Shown here: positions 25,435-36,502 of the stretch, in pieces | Position numbering within the stretch: the stretch's first letter is position 1 | Layout: every line of letters starts with the position of its first letter | Assembly: GCA_030686995.1 (NCBI GenBank) | Contig: CM060684.1 | Location: forward strand, 4,510,928 to 4,574,927 | Direction of reading: 5' to 3' | Source of the DNA: Artemisia argyi | Lineage: Eukaryota; Streptophyta; Magnoliopsida; Asterales; Asteraceae | Length of the DNA: 64,000 bases | Notes under the pieces: generated by a model | The model's database searches: none | Seen by the model: the letters and a program-made list of their open reading frames with translations, nothing else | Told to the model about the DNA's origin: nothing | Translations under genes and position numbers: made by a program

Positions 25435-25829
25435 TATTGTATTTTTCACAGGTTCCAGAATTGATATTTCCAGGATCATATTTACACAAGATTGACAAGA
25501 AATGATTCATTTTATTAAACAACATAACAGTAGGTTACATCGCTACAAAAGACACTATGCGTCTCTCTTTGAAATGAGACACACGCTATATGTTTCAGAC
25601 TACATGTTCTGGACTATATATAGACATGAAAGGGTATGACCCAAAGGTCATGATAGTTCGAATGGTTTCAACCAAACGACACAACCCTTCACTATTATAC
25701 AGAAATAACTACCTATAACTACCAACCATATTAACTACTTTTCGGTTATAAACTTTCTACTTAACAACTTTAGTCCTTCATCTATCGTTATCTTCATAAT
25801 ACAAGACTTGTACAATTACAAGGTCAACA
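25435..25829 (-). repeat. 5' LTR of the 2.2-kb element
   Basis: 395 bp, adjacent to the primer-binding site (25434-25421, minus strand). Confidence 0.9.
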
Positions 25830-26386
25830 CATACAACATCATCATAATCTAGAACCCCTGAGCAATAACTTACATGTTGGAGCGGTATTAATTAAAGCAT
25901 GATTTCCAAGCAACATATCTGTTCAAGGCCTGGTTCAATGCCGGACGTATAACCACTCATCTCACTAGTCATCCCCTCTACCGAACCACAAATGCATCAT
26001 GTGTTTTGTCAAAATGAAAGCATATGATACGTACCAAGGACCCATAGTTCATTTCGCTCATCAAAATGCCATATTTGGATGTTCTAAAAACTACAAGAAT
26101 TGAACAACTATAGCATAAATAAGAGACACATGGACGCGATATTTAGCACCAATATTTAATAAACTTACGAAACAAGAATTTTTTTAACATACTACCAACA
26201 ATTACTGAATTAGTTTTTTAGGATAAACCAACCAACCATGATCCAAAATGTGCTAAATCAAAATCACTTGGGAGATACAAAGTTAAATGCATTAGGAATG
26301 CACTAACAGTTTTTGGTCAAAGTGCCAACCGTAAATCAAACTCATCAACCAAAAGCACCATGAATAAGCAATCGTACGTCCCAGTC

Positions 26387-27864
26387 TCAAGTTTCATCTG
26401 TCTTGATGTTTGATGGTCGAGTGAAACCTTTAGCTTCCAAACCAGAGAGAGCCTACAAAAAACATAACATCAAACAGAAGAACATGAAAGTTAAAATGAT
26501 CCAATCCATGTTAATAAGTTCCATAAAAACATAATAAGATATTCAATCTCACAAAATGAATAGTAACAAGGATTACTATGCTAGTTCATACTTTCTTTAG
26601 CAATGTACGTACATAGAACATTAGAATCACATAATTGGGTTTATGTATGGCAGTAATGTGATCCTAAGAAATCAGACTTAATGAAGTAGTTGACAAGTTG
26701 GTGTAAGAAAAAATGTTTATCGTATTAAAGCTGTAAATCTAACCTTTTGATGAGTACACATCTTTGACTTCAATTATGTATACTCATAAAAAGTTTTTTG
26801 AAGATTAGTCAAATACTACTAAAGAGCGTGACAAATAATTTTCACAAAGATACACATATGCCAAAGTAAAAAGGAAGTTGCACCTGTAAACAAAGATGCC
26901 CAATTTTAAGCTCCTTGACATGGCGAAGTTTAGGTATCAACCCTTTGAGCATCTCTTCTTCTAATTCTTTACGTATCTCAGAATTATCCACAGGAAGCGC
27001 ATAATTTAACTCAGCCTTCACTAATGAAGATACATTTAGCAACACAAGCTTCGAGAAAATCAAATAATGAATTTTTAGGGAAGAAATATAAGGAGCATTG
27101 ATTTCAACATGTGTGGAATTTGAATCTTGTTCATGTAACATGAACACTCCAGCGAACTGCAAGTTCTTAACACTCTTTGAACTAATATCAATCCGCCTAA
27201 TACCATGAACAAAGAGCAAGTTCAATGTTTCTAGCACAGGACTTCCGGATAATATATTCTGAATTAAATCTTCGTCTACTTTCCCACAAAGTAGAGACAA
27301 ACTCTTAAGGTTTGTCCAACTAATGCCACAAGTTGGTTTCAATATACATCTGTATAAACTCAAACGAGTAAAGTTAGAATTGATGAAACATATCTGGTCT
27401 AAGTTAAGGGCAGATGCAAACTCATTAGAGCAAAACGTTAAATCAAAATCTTTCACATTAAGATTAACAGCGTAACGAATCCATTCATTCACTAGCGATT
27501 CAAACTGGATATCGTACGCGGTTTGAAGTTTGAATTTTTTGAGGTTTAGTTGGCGACATTGAGTAAGGGTGTGGTTGACAAACGAAAAGAAATCAGGGTC
27601 AGGGGGAGGGGCAGGGTTAGGGTTAGCCTCAAGGTCAAGGTCACTGAGTAAATACTGATGGAAGGTGAGGATGGGAACAGACGGCCAAAGATGTTGCCAT
27701 CGTTTGGAAAGTACACCTGTTCTAATAGCCTCTTTTGTTGAGTCTAAACGAGACAGGATATCAAGTAGTAAGCAATCATGTAAATCACTGATTCGATCTT
27801 CTTCATCATCCATAGTTTGTTGTATTTTGATTTCATTTGGTTTACTTTGAACTCGTTCTTCCAT
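26387..27864 (-). CDS. F-box/LRR (FBD-type) protein, copy 1
   Basis: Two exons: 27864-26884 and 26452-26387, donor CAG|GTGCAA, acceptor TTTTTTGTAG|GC, phase 0, 348 aa. The N-terminal F-box (DRISDLHDCLLLDILSRL ... LSKRWQHLWPSVP) should bind SKP1 of an SCF ubiquitin ligase. Leucine-rich segments follow (NFTRLSLYRCILKP, LKSLSLLCGKVDEDLIQNIL, SPVLETLNLLFVHGIRRIDI), which would select the substrate. Exon 2 supplies ALSGLEAKGFTRPSN and a short tail. I start at MEERVQ because TTTTTACAG just upstream looks like the acceptor of a 5'-UTR intron; MDDEED at 27813 is an alternative. Upstream extension to 27915 would be intronic. The open frame and matching exon 2 suggest a functional gene. Confidence 0.85.
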
Positions 27865-28199
27865 TAGGTAGTTTATCAGCTTCAATATCGGATTCTGTAA
27901 AAACACAGTATGCATGCAAAGTCAGTAAAAGCAGCATTTGAAAGAGCAGTAAAAAACAACATTTTCAACCATACAAGAGCAGTAATAATAGAGGCAACGA
28001 AAACAGCATACAACAGGGCGGGCAGTAAAAAGAGCTTACTAGAGAAGTAAAAAGGGTACTAAAAACAAGATTAAAAAGCTGATGCGGATCGATAATCAAA
28101 TGGCCAAGAACACAAAAGAACCGAGAACAACTCAAAGAAGAAAAGACGTTTCTTGTATAAAAACAAAGACGTCTCATACAAGAAAAACAACCCATAAGT

Positions 28200-30079
28200 A
28201 GAATCAAGCTAAATTAAGATTAGACACTACTTTCCGATTTCTAAACATGTAGTAATTGATTAGAAATATAATTTCCTTTATTATTACACAAGAAACTTGA
28301 ATAAAAAGAAAAGAAATAACTTTATTAAAATGAGTAAATGTAGCACTAAATAACAACATTTATGTTAAGCTTTTACAAGAAATGATTCTCCCCGGAAGGG
28401 ATACACTTTTATTATTATTGCTAAAATTAGTCCTTGTGTTTATATAAGGGGTATTTGTTTAAGGTTAAGCATATGTTTGGCGCAATGGGCATTGACTGAT
28501 GCTTATATATATATATATATTAGACGAGTACCCATGCATAGCAACGGGATTTTATTGCGACATAGTTTATTGATAAAAAAAGTTTGAAGATTTGGGAATT
28601 AAACATAATGTTTTGAAACCCAGTTCGACCCGGGTGGTTCAATTGGTTGAACCGTTCCGGTCGAAAAACGGGTTTGAAGCATCCCGGGTCAACCCGGTTT
28701 GTGTTTTAATTGGTTGTATTTAATTTGGTAGATATGTTTTTAATTGGTTGTACAATGTGAATAAATCATTGTACTTTTAAGTAATGGATAATGTTTTGAA
28801 ACCCGGTTCGACCCGGTTGGTTCAACCGGTTGAACCGTTCCGGTCGAAGAATGGGTCGATTTAAACCGGGTCAACTTGCTAGGTTGGGTCGAAAATGGGT
28901 CAAATCAAACTGAGTCAACCCGCCGGGTTTGAAGCGTCCCGGGTCAACCCGATTTGTGTTTGAATTGGTTGTATTTAATTTGGTAGATATGCCTTAATTT
29001 GGTTGTACAATGTGAATAAATAATTGTACTTTTAAGTATTGGGGTGTTTTAATAAGAGTATTAATTACTTTTCACTTTTTCTTTCATTTGACCATTGTTG
29101 AAAACTCAACATTTCACTTTTGACCATTTTTCTATTATAAGTTGTATAGATATATTTTTGAAAGGCAACATGTATTAAAAGAACCAAAACAAAGAACAAG
29201 ATACAAAGAAAAGGCAACCCACCACCTTAACAAGACAATTAAGGGGGATAGATCTCAAAAGAAACAAATAACAACCAAAACAACCAAAACCAAACAAGCC
29301 GTTTGACGAATTAGTTTTAATGTTAATTAACCTAAAGGCATAAAAATACATCAAATTAAATACTTTTCGGCTTTTGTTTGATAATCTATTATATTTTGAA
29401 AGGTATTAGAGTAATTTAACAATATAATCTCATACACCTCTTTCAATGGGCTTGGGCTTATGGAGGCTTATAGCTTATATAAGCCTCCGTATGCTAGTGT
29501 GACAAACAAGAATTATTTTGTAATCCGGCGAATTTTAAAAGTTAAAGTCACCTAAAAGCCTCTCCTAAACAAAACCTATATATGTACCTTAAGAGCTTAT
29601 TTGTGTTTTAACTTATATTTCATAAGCTCTAATTTTTCGATTTCATTTTGAGACGTGTGGTCTTATATAAGTTTATTATAACATGATAAACTTATATAAG
29701 TCCAAAAGTCTTAAAATAAGCTGGAAAGGGGCTGATGAAATATAAGCTAAAATCAAATAAGCTCATAAGCCCACATATAAGCTTAAACAAACACCCTTAA
29801 GAATCTTTAAGAATGGGCAAACCCATCCTGTGCCTTATAAGAATGGGCTCATTCTATTGTTTATATGGCTCATGCTCGAGCTTAGAATCTTTTCCTTCCT
29901 TTCCTTACGCTTTTAGCTTGAGCTCGGCATGTCACATATTTTCAAGCTTGATCTTGGCTTGTTTTTATGATTGGCTAAAAAAGATGCAGCTCGATTCCAA
30001 CTTGTTTAGTTAAGTACAATAATCGAGGCCGAAACAAGACTCAAACTTCTATAAGCTCAGCACATTTTTAGCTTTTCAT
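28200..30079. other. 5' flank of F-box copy 1 with a private insertion at about 28505-29297
   Basis: Flank sequence shared with 33240-34100, 48960-49690 and 57000-58300 is interrupted after GATGCTTATAT. The insert has a short (TA)n, then two copies of a segment rich in GGGTCAACCCGG and GGTTGAACCGTTCCGGTCG (about 28610-28790 and 28795-29040), and an A-rich end. No terminal repeats were identified, so its class is unknown. No gene. Confidence 0.55.
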
Positions 30080-31504
30080 CTGTTATGTCCAATTCCTAGT
30101 CTTACCTTTGTTTCTTTGTGTGCTTTTCTGCAATAGTTTGGACCCGATGGATATCTCAGTTCTGTAAGGTTGCAAATAACTATGTGGCAATTTCAATCCA
30201 TATTTACTTATAAATGGGTTGAATCAAAATCTTGTGTAAAAAACAAACGGGTCAATTTTGGTTGAACATGTTGAAAGCCAATAAAGGTCAGTTTCAACCA
30301 TGCACCTGTCAACATGCTCACTTTGACCCGTAGTAGAACATGACTTGTTTTCAGCAAACATGCTCACTACTCAACTTAGCGCATCTTTTTACCTCCAGGA
30401 ATCATTTCCAAAACCACCAAAGTCTTGGTGCTGGTCTCCATGGTAAATTATGAAGGGACAGAGCTACAACGTGGTGGTTCAAAATACACAATTTTAATAT
30501 TCTTTCTTGTTTAAATCCTAACTGGTTTGCTTGTGAAATTGTGAATTCTAAGGATATACATCTAAAAATGAAATTGATATAATTGTTATGGTTTTAAGTT
30601 GGCTTATTAACAAGTATCTGTGAAATTGATATAATTGTTATGACTGAACTGTGTAAACAATATTGACAAAACATCAATCTTAGTTCAAAGAATTGCATGT
30701 TTGTTCCACATTGTTGCTTTCCGTAGCACGTTGGGTTGTTTTAGAAGTGAAATGCTGCCGGTATTCCTTCATTCACTTATCGTGTTACAACCTTCTGATA
30801 CACAAACTTACAACACAAGCAAGTAAAAAGGCACAATGAACACGTTGGAGATAGCCATACAACATCATCATAATCTTGAACCTTGGAGCAATAACAACTT
30901 ACACGTTGGAGCGGTATTAATTAAAGCATGATTTCCAGGCAACATATCAGTTCAAGGCCAGGTTCAAAGCCAGACGTATAACCACTCATCTCACTAATCA
31001 TCCCCTGATTCCCCTCTACCGAACCACGAATGCATGATCTGTGTTTGGTCAAGGTGATACGTACTAAGAACCCAAAGTCCATTTCGCTCATCAAAATGCC
31101 ATATTTGGATGTTCTAAAAACTACAAGACATGCATAATGAACCAGCCTCATAGAAAAAATCAAAATGAACACAACCAAACAACCAATCAAACATGCTTCC
31201 AGTTTAGACTCGATACATTTGAACAACTATATCATAAATAAGAGACACATGGACGCGATATTTAGCACCAATATTTAATAAACTTACGAAACAAGAATTG
31301 TTTTAACATACTACCAACAATTACTGAATTAGTTTTTAGGATAAACCAACCAACCTTGATCCAAAATGTGCTAAATCAAAATCACTTGGGAGATACAAAG
31401 TTAAATGCATTAGGAACGCACTAACAGTTTCAAGTCAAAGGGGCAACCGTAAATTAAACTTATAAACCAAAAGCACCGTGAATAAGCAATCGTACGTCCC
31501 AGTC

Positions 31505-32980
31505 TCAAGTTTCATCTGTCTTGATGTTTGATGGTCGAGTGAAACCTTTAGCTTCCAAACCAGAGAGAGCCTACAAAAAACATAACATCAAACAGAAGAA
31601 CATAAAAGTTAAAATGATCCAATCCATGTATGGCTTAATTGTTATTAGAGCAAACTGAAGACAGAACTTGCAATCATAAAAACATAAAAAGATATTCAAT
31701 CTTACAAATGAATTGGCTTAATTGTGACAAGGATTACTATGCTAGTTCATACTTTCTTTAGCAATGTACGGAAGTAATGTAGTTGACAAGTTGCTGTAAG
31801 AAAAAAAATGTTTATCGTATTAAAGCTGTAAATCTAACCTTCTGCTGAGTACACATCTTTGACTTCAATTATGTATACTCATAAAAAGTTTTTCGAAGAT
31901 TAGTCTATAAAATACTACCAAAGAGCGTGACGTGATCAATAATTTTCACAAAGATACACGTATGCGAAAGTAAAAAGGAAGTTGCACCTCTAAACAAAGT
32001 TCCCCAATTTTAAGCTCCTTGACATGGCGAAGTTTAAGTATCAACCCTTTCAGCGTCTCTTCTTCTAATTCTTTATGTAACTCAGAATTATCCACAGGAA
32101 GCACATAATCTAACTCAGCCTTCACTAATGAAGATACGTTTAGCAACACAAGCTTCAACAAAATCAAAGAATAAATATTTAGGGAAGAAATATAAGGAGC
32201 ATTGATTTCAACATGTCTGGAATTAGAATATTGTTTATGCAACTTGAATCCTCCAGAGAACCGCAAGTTCTTAACGCTCTTTGAACTAATATCAATCCGC
32301 CTAACACCATAAACAAAGAGCAAGTTCAAATATTCTAGCACAGGACTTCCGGATAATATATTCTGAATTAAATCTTCGTCTACTTTCCCACAACATAGAG
32401 ACAAACTCTTAAGGTTTGTCCAACTAACGCCACCAGTTGGTTTCAATATACATCCGCGTAAACTCAAACGAGTAAAGTTAGAATTGATGAAACATATCTG
32501 GTCTAAGTTATGGGGAGATGCAAAACCATTAGAGCAAAACGTTAAATCAAAATCTTTCACATTAAGATTAACAGCGTAACGAATCCATTCATTCACTAGC
32601 GATTCAAACTGGATATCGTACGCGGTTTGAAGTTTGAATTTTTTTAGGTTTAGTTGGCGACATTGAGTAAGGGTGTGGTTGACAAACGAAAAGAAATCAG
32701 GGTCAGGGGGAGGGGCAGGGTTAGGGTTAGCCTCAAGGTCAAGGTCACGGAGTAAATTGTAAACGTTATACTGATGGAAGGTGAGGATGGGAACAGAAGG
32801 CCAAAGATGTTGCCATCGTTTGGAGAGTACACCTGTTCTAATAGCCTCTTTTGTTGAGTCTAAACGAGACAGGATATCAAGTAGTAAGCAATCTTGTAAA
32901 TCACTGATTCGATCTTCTTCATCATCCATAGTTTGTTGTATTTTGATTTCATTTGGTTTACTTTGAACTCGTTCTTCCAT
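31505..32980 (-). CDS. F-box/LRR (FBD-type) protein, copy 2
   Basis: Exons 32980-31988 and 31570-31505, 352 aa, same structure and phases as the copy at 26387. F-box residues are identical except LQDCLLLDILSRL. The leucine-rich part differs at scattered positions (SLRGCILKPTGGVSW, LEYLNLLFVYGVRRI). The donor reads GAG|GTGCAA. No disabling change seen. Start chosen as for copy 1. Confidence 0.85.
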
Positions 32981-33561
32981 TAGGTAGTTTATCAGCTTCA
33001 ATATCGGATTCTGTAAGAACACAGTATGCATGCAAAGTCAGTAAAAAAAGCATTTGAAAGAGCAGTAAAAAAACAACATTTTCAACCATACAAGAGCAGT
33101 AAAAAGGGTACTAAAAACAAGATTAAAACAACTCAAAGTAGAAAAGACCTGTATTAAACAACCCATCCTTAAAGGTTTCTTGTATTATTATAAAAAACAA
33201 AGATGTCTCTTACAGAGAAAAATAACCCATACTTATAGGAAGGAAGAGTAGAATCAAGCTAAATAAAGATTAGACACTACTTTCCTATTTCTAAAATGTA
33301 GTAATTTATTAGAAATATAATTTCCTTTATTATTACACAAGAAACTTGAATGAAAAGAAAGGAAATAACTTTATTAAAATGTGTAAATGTAGCAATAAAT
33401 AATAACATTTATGTTAAGCTTTATTTGCACCGGAAGGGATACACTTTTATTATTATTTCTAAAATGAGTCCTTGTGTTTACGTAAGGGGTGTCTGTTTAA
33501 GGTTAAACGTAAGTTTGCGTAGGGCTGATGCTTATATTATAAGTGGAAAGTTGTAGTTTAT

Positions 33562-33792
33562 GGCTATATTTGGTGCAGAGCTTTTTGAAGCTTTTTAGGG
33601 TGATGAACGGTGAATAATGAGCTTTTTGATTTTTAATGTTCATTTTTCAAAAGAGCGGACAGCTTTGCTATTTTTTAAGAAAGCTTATTTTTCCAATGAT
33701 TTTTTAAGAAGCTGTGAGCGGTTAGCAGTGAGTTGTGGCTACAGCTTACAGCTCACTGCTAATACTCACAACTACTTTTGCCAAACATAGCC
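33562..33792. mobile_element. Harbinger/Tourist-like MITE
   Basis: Ends GGCTATATTTGG and CCAAACATAGCC are inverted; flanked by TAT (33559-33561, 33793-33795). A sister block without it (about 57290-57315) reads straight through GTAGTTTATATTTTTATAAA, confirming the boundaries. Confidence 0.75.
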
Positions 33793-34100
33793 TATATTTT
33801 TATAAATCTGTTTGACGAATTAGTTGTAATGCTAATTAACGTAAAGGCATAAAAATACATAAAATTAAATGCTTTTCGGCTTTTGTATGCTCATATGCCT
33901 CTTTCAATGGGCTTGGGCTTATGGAGGCTTATAGCTTATATAAGCCCGTGTGACAAAGAAGGCTTATTTTAGTAAGCCGACGAATTTTAAAAGTTTATGT
34001 CCCTTAAAAGCCTCTCCTAATTACAACCTATATATGTAGCTTAAGAGCTTATTTGTGTTTTAACTTATATTTCATAAGCTCTGATTATTTTTGTAGATTT

Positions 34101-34218
34101 AATCAGTATAATGATATGTGGGAAAAGTACCACATAACCTCTAGCAAACGCTTGAACTTCCACAAAACAGTTTGCTAGAGGTTATGTGGTACTTTTCCCA
34201 CATATCATTATACTGATT
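34101..34218. repeat. Perfect 49-bp inverted repeat (hairpin), 20-nt loop
   Basis: Arms 34101-34149 and 34170-34218 are exact reverse complements; pairing resumes outside the arms after a 15-bp gap. The right arm matches 51205-51260 and 58914-58965 in sister units, the left arm is extra. Confidence 0.97.
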
Positions 34219-34753
34219 ATTTTTGTAATTATTAAATCTACATTTATTAGTTACTTTCATTTCATTTCATTACATTATTAATTAATTAAATAATAATAAT
34301 TTGGTTGTGTTGAATTATATATAGGGTGTTGGAAAATGCTGCTAAAAAGGGTTAATTACTTGAAAATGTATCATACAAAATAATGAAATACTAATCTTTC
34401 TTGTTTAGATCTTAACTGGCCTGCTTGTGAACTGTGAATTCTACTAATATACATCACAAAAATGAAAATACAGTTCTTCCAGTAGTCAATTTGTAACAGA
34501 TTCTTGCTAGGAACTGTAATTATGTTGTAATTTTTATGCTTTTAAGTCAGCTTATTAACAAGTATATATGAAATTGATATACAGTAATTGTTATGACAAC
34601 ATCAATCTTAGTTCACAGAATTTCGTGTTTGTTCCACATTGTTTCTTTCCATAGCACATTGGGTTGTTTTAGAACTGAAATGATGCCGGTATTCCTTCAT
34701 TCACTTACCATATTACAACCTTCTGATCCACAAACTTACAACACAAGCAAGTC

Positions 34754-34990
34754 TTAGATATTTAGGTTCTTTAAAATGAATTGAATTTCATTGAAGCAGG
34801 TGATTTCCTCCATTTTTGTCTTGTACAATCCATTTGACTCCACAATTTTATCCCAAACTTCTCCCTTGTCCTTCCGAAAAACCCCAAAATCAAACTTTCG
34901 GTACTCATCAAATGGCACAAACTCAACATCAAACACATCACAGAGAACTTTCCATAACATTTCCCATGCACACACGTCACCATTTGTGCA
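34754..34990 (-). pseudogene. Progesterone 5-beta-reductase/iridoid-synthase-like gene fragment, copy 1
   Basis: Reads CTNGDVCAWEMLWKVLCDVF, EFVPFDEYRKFDFGVF, GEVWDKIVESNGLYKTKMEE, typical of the central to C-terminal part of PRISE (VEP1-like) short-chain reductases, then ends after ILKNLNI with a stop where the duplicated block begins. The Rossmann fold with the catalytic Tyr and Lys is absent, and so is the family's C-terminal end. The 5' side is cut by the copia LTR remnant at 34993. Cannot be a functional reductase. Confidence 0.8.
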
Positions 34991-35365
34991 GTTAAATAGT
35001 GTACTGTGTACTCATTTTCATTTAGAATGAATAATAATCATTTTTCACACACATTCCTTCCTCTCAATTCTCTCTGTTTCCAATATGGTATTAGAGCACA
35101 CCACTTCCGCACCATGGTGAAAACCACCATAACAAACCATCACTAACAAACTCTGATCAACAATAACAAACTTTGACCACCGTAACAAACTTTGACCACC
35201 ACCCAAAAACACCATAACAACCATCAAACTCATCGTTAAACACTTATCAATACACCATTCTAATCATAACATTCTCCTGATCATTCTTATCACATTGGAT
35301 TCATACAGAACATCACAAAACACATAAAATCAATCAAATTCTATCAAAATCTTCAAATCAAGAAA

Positions 35366-36475
35366 ATGGCTGGAATATCTTCAAATGCAACTCAGACAAC
35401 AAACACATTCAATGCATCTAACAATGAAGAAATCACATCAAACCATCCACTTTTTCTTCACCAAACAGATCACCCTGGTCTTATTCTCATATCAAAGAAA
35501 CTCACTGGATCAGAAAATTACAGTTCTTGGAAGAGATCTTTAATGATTGCATTGAATGCAAAGAACAAGATGAAACTCATCACTTGTAAATTTGCTGAAC
35601 CAAGCAGAGATTCTGAGATAAGGGCTCTTTGGGAAAGGAATAATGATATGCTAATATCCTGGATATTAAACACTGTGAGTGAACAGATTGGTAACAATTT
35701 GAATTTCATCAATTCAGCTTCAAAGTTATGGTCTGAGTTACAAGAGCATTATGCTCAAATTGATGGTCATAGGATTTATCAATTGAGTCATGATATAGTT
35801 CAGTTGAAACAAGATAATTGCACTATTGAAGTTTACTATCATAAACTAAAAGGTCTATGGGATGAATTTGATGCACTTGAAGCACCATATCTGTGTTTGT
35901 GTTTGTGTAACTGTGAAAATGGTAGAAACAATGGGGAAAGAGATCAAAGGGAAAGATTTATACAGTTTTTGATGGGACTAGATGAGAGTTATTTAAACAT
36001 AAGGGGACAGATATTGCTGACGCAACCATTACCAACAGCTGCAAAAGCCTATACTATGGTGAGACAAGAAGAGAAGCAAAGAGAGGGTATTGCTCCAAAG
36101 TCAACAAATGCAACCATTTTGAATAGCTATTCAAACAACCAAAGTTTTTCTGCACAAAGTGGTCAAAACAGTCAGAGAAGTACCATGCCAAACACTCCAA
36201 ACTCAAGAAACAATGTACAAAGAACAAGTCAAAATGGGACAGAAAGAAGAAGCAACTTTAGAAAGGGTGTTTACCGTGGAAATTGTTTTAAAGAAGGTCA
36301 TTATCAGGAAGAGTGTTATAAGATTGTTGGATATCCAATTGGTCACCCACTTCATGGGAAGGTTCAACCAACAAGGCAAAATAGGCCAGTGCAAGATTAC
36401 AAAGTCAATAGAACAGTGAACATGGTTATTGGACAAGATGAGAACAAAGCTACTACTTCTGGTCAACAAGCATAA
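35366..36475 (+). CDS. Copia Gag (outer element)
   Basis: 369 aa. N-terminal motif HPGLILISKKLTGSENYSSW and the UBN2-type helices (LWSELQEHYAQIDGHRIYQL; FLMGLDESYLNIRGQILL) are typical of RE1-like plant copia. A degenerate zinc knuckle (CFKEGHYQEEC) is at about residue 310. A TAA at 36473-36475 separates it, in the same frame, from the protease ORF. Confidence 0.85.
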   Translation: MAGISSNATQTTNTFNASNNEEITSNHPLFLHQTDHPGLILISKKLTGSENYSSWKRSLMIALNAKNKMKLITCKFAEPSRDSEIRALWERNNDMLISWILNTVSEQIGNNLNFINSASKLWSELQEHYAQIDGHRIYQLSHDIVQLKQDNCTIEVYYHKLKGLWDEFDALEAPYLCLCLCNCENGRNNGERDQRERFIQFLMGLDESYLNIRGQILLTQPLPTAAKAYTMVRQEEKQREGIAPKSTNATILNSYSNNQSFSAQSGQNSQRSTMPNTPNSRNNVQRTSQNGTERRSNFRKGVYRGNCFKEGHYQEECYKIVGYPIGHPLHGKVQPTRQNRPVQDYKVNRTVNMVIGQDENKATTSGQQA

Positions 36476-36502
36476 CCATCTGAAACACATGTATCAGCTA
36501 GG

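Larger units (their letters stand above)
23615..25829 (-). mobile_element. Non-autonomous LTR retrotransposon, 2.2 kb, mosaic LTRs
   Basis: Flanked by CATAC (23610-23614 and 25830-25834); the duplicated block at 30080-30870 and two others show the empty site. LTRs of 395 bp lie at 23615-24009 and 25435-25829. In element orientation (minus) the LTR starts TGTTGG and ends CAATA, the right LTR is the 5' one, the primer site TGGTATCAAGAGCC is at 25434-25421, and the purine tract (rc of TTCTCCCCCC) is at 24010-24019. A TATATATAG box lies near 23793-23803. The 1.4-kb interior is A/G-rich on the element strand, holds only short Lys/Glu-rich ORFs, and has no protease, integrase or reverse transcriptase, so it must be moved by another element's proteins. 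Confidence 0.92.
30080..34752. repeat. Duplicated unit with F-box copy 2
   Basis: Starts with the block beginning TTATGTCCAATTC, also at 22805, 45725; contains F-box copy 2 and its flanks, and a second partial block (34375-34752) next to the reductase fragment. Related units: 22780-30079, 45690-51350, 54337-59493. Confidence 0.85.

Noticed and set aside
27665..27850. Plus-strand ORF repeated at 32781 and 48420-like positions
   Set aside because: Antisense of the conserved F-box exon; conservation comes from the F-box strand.
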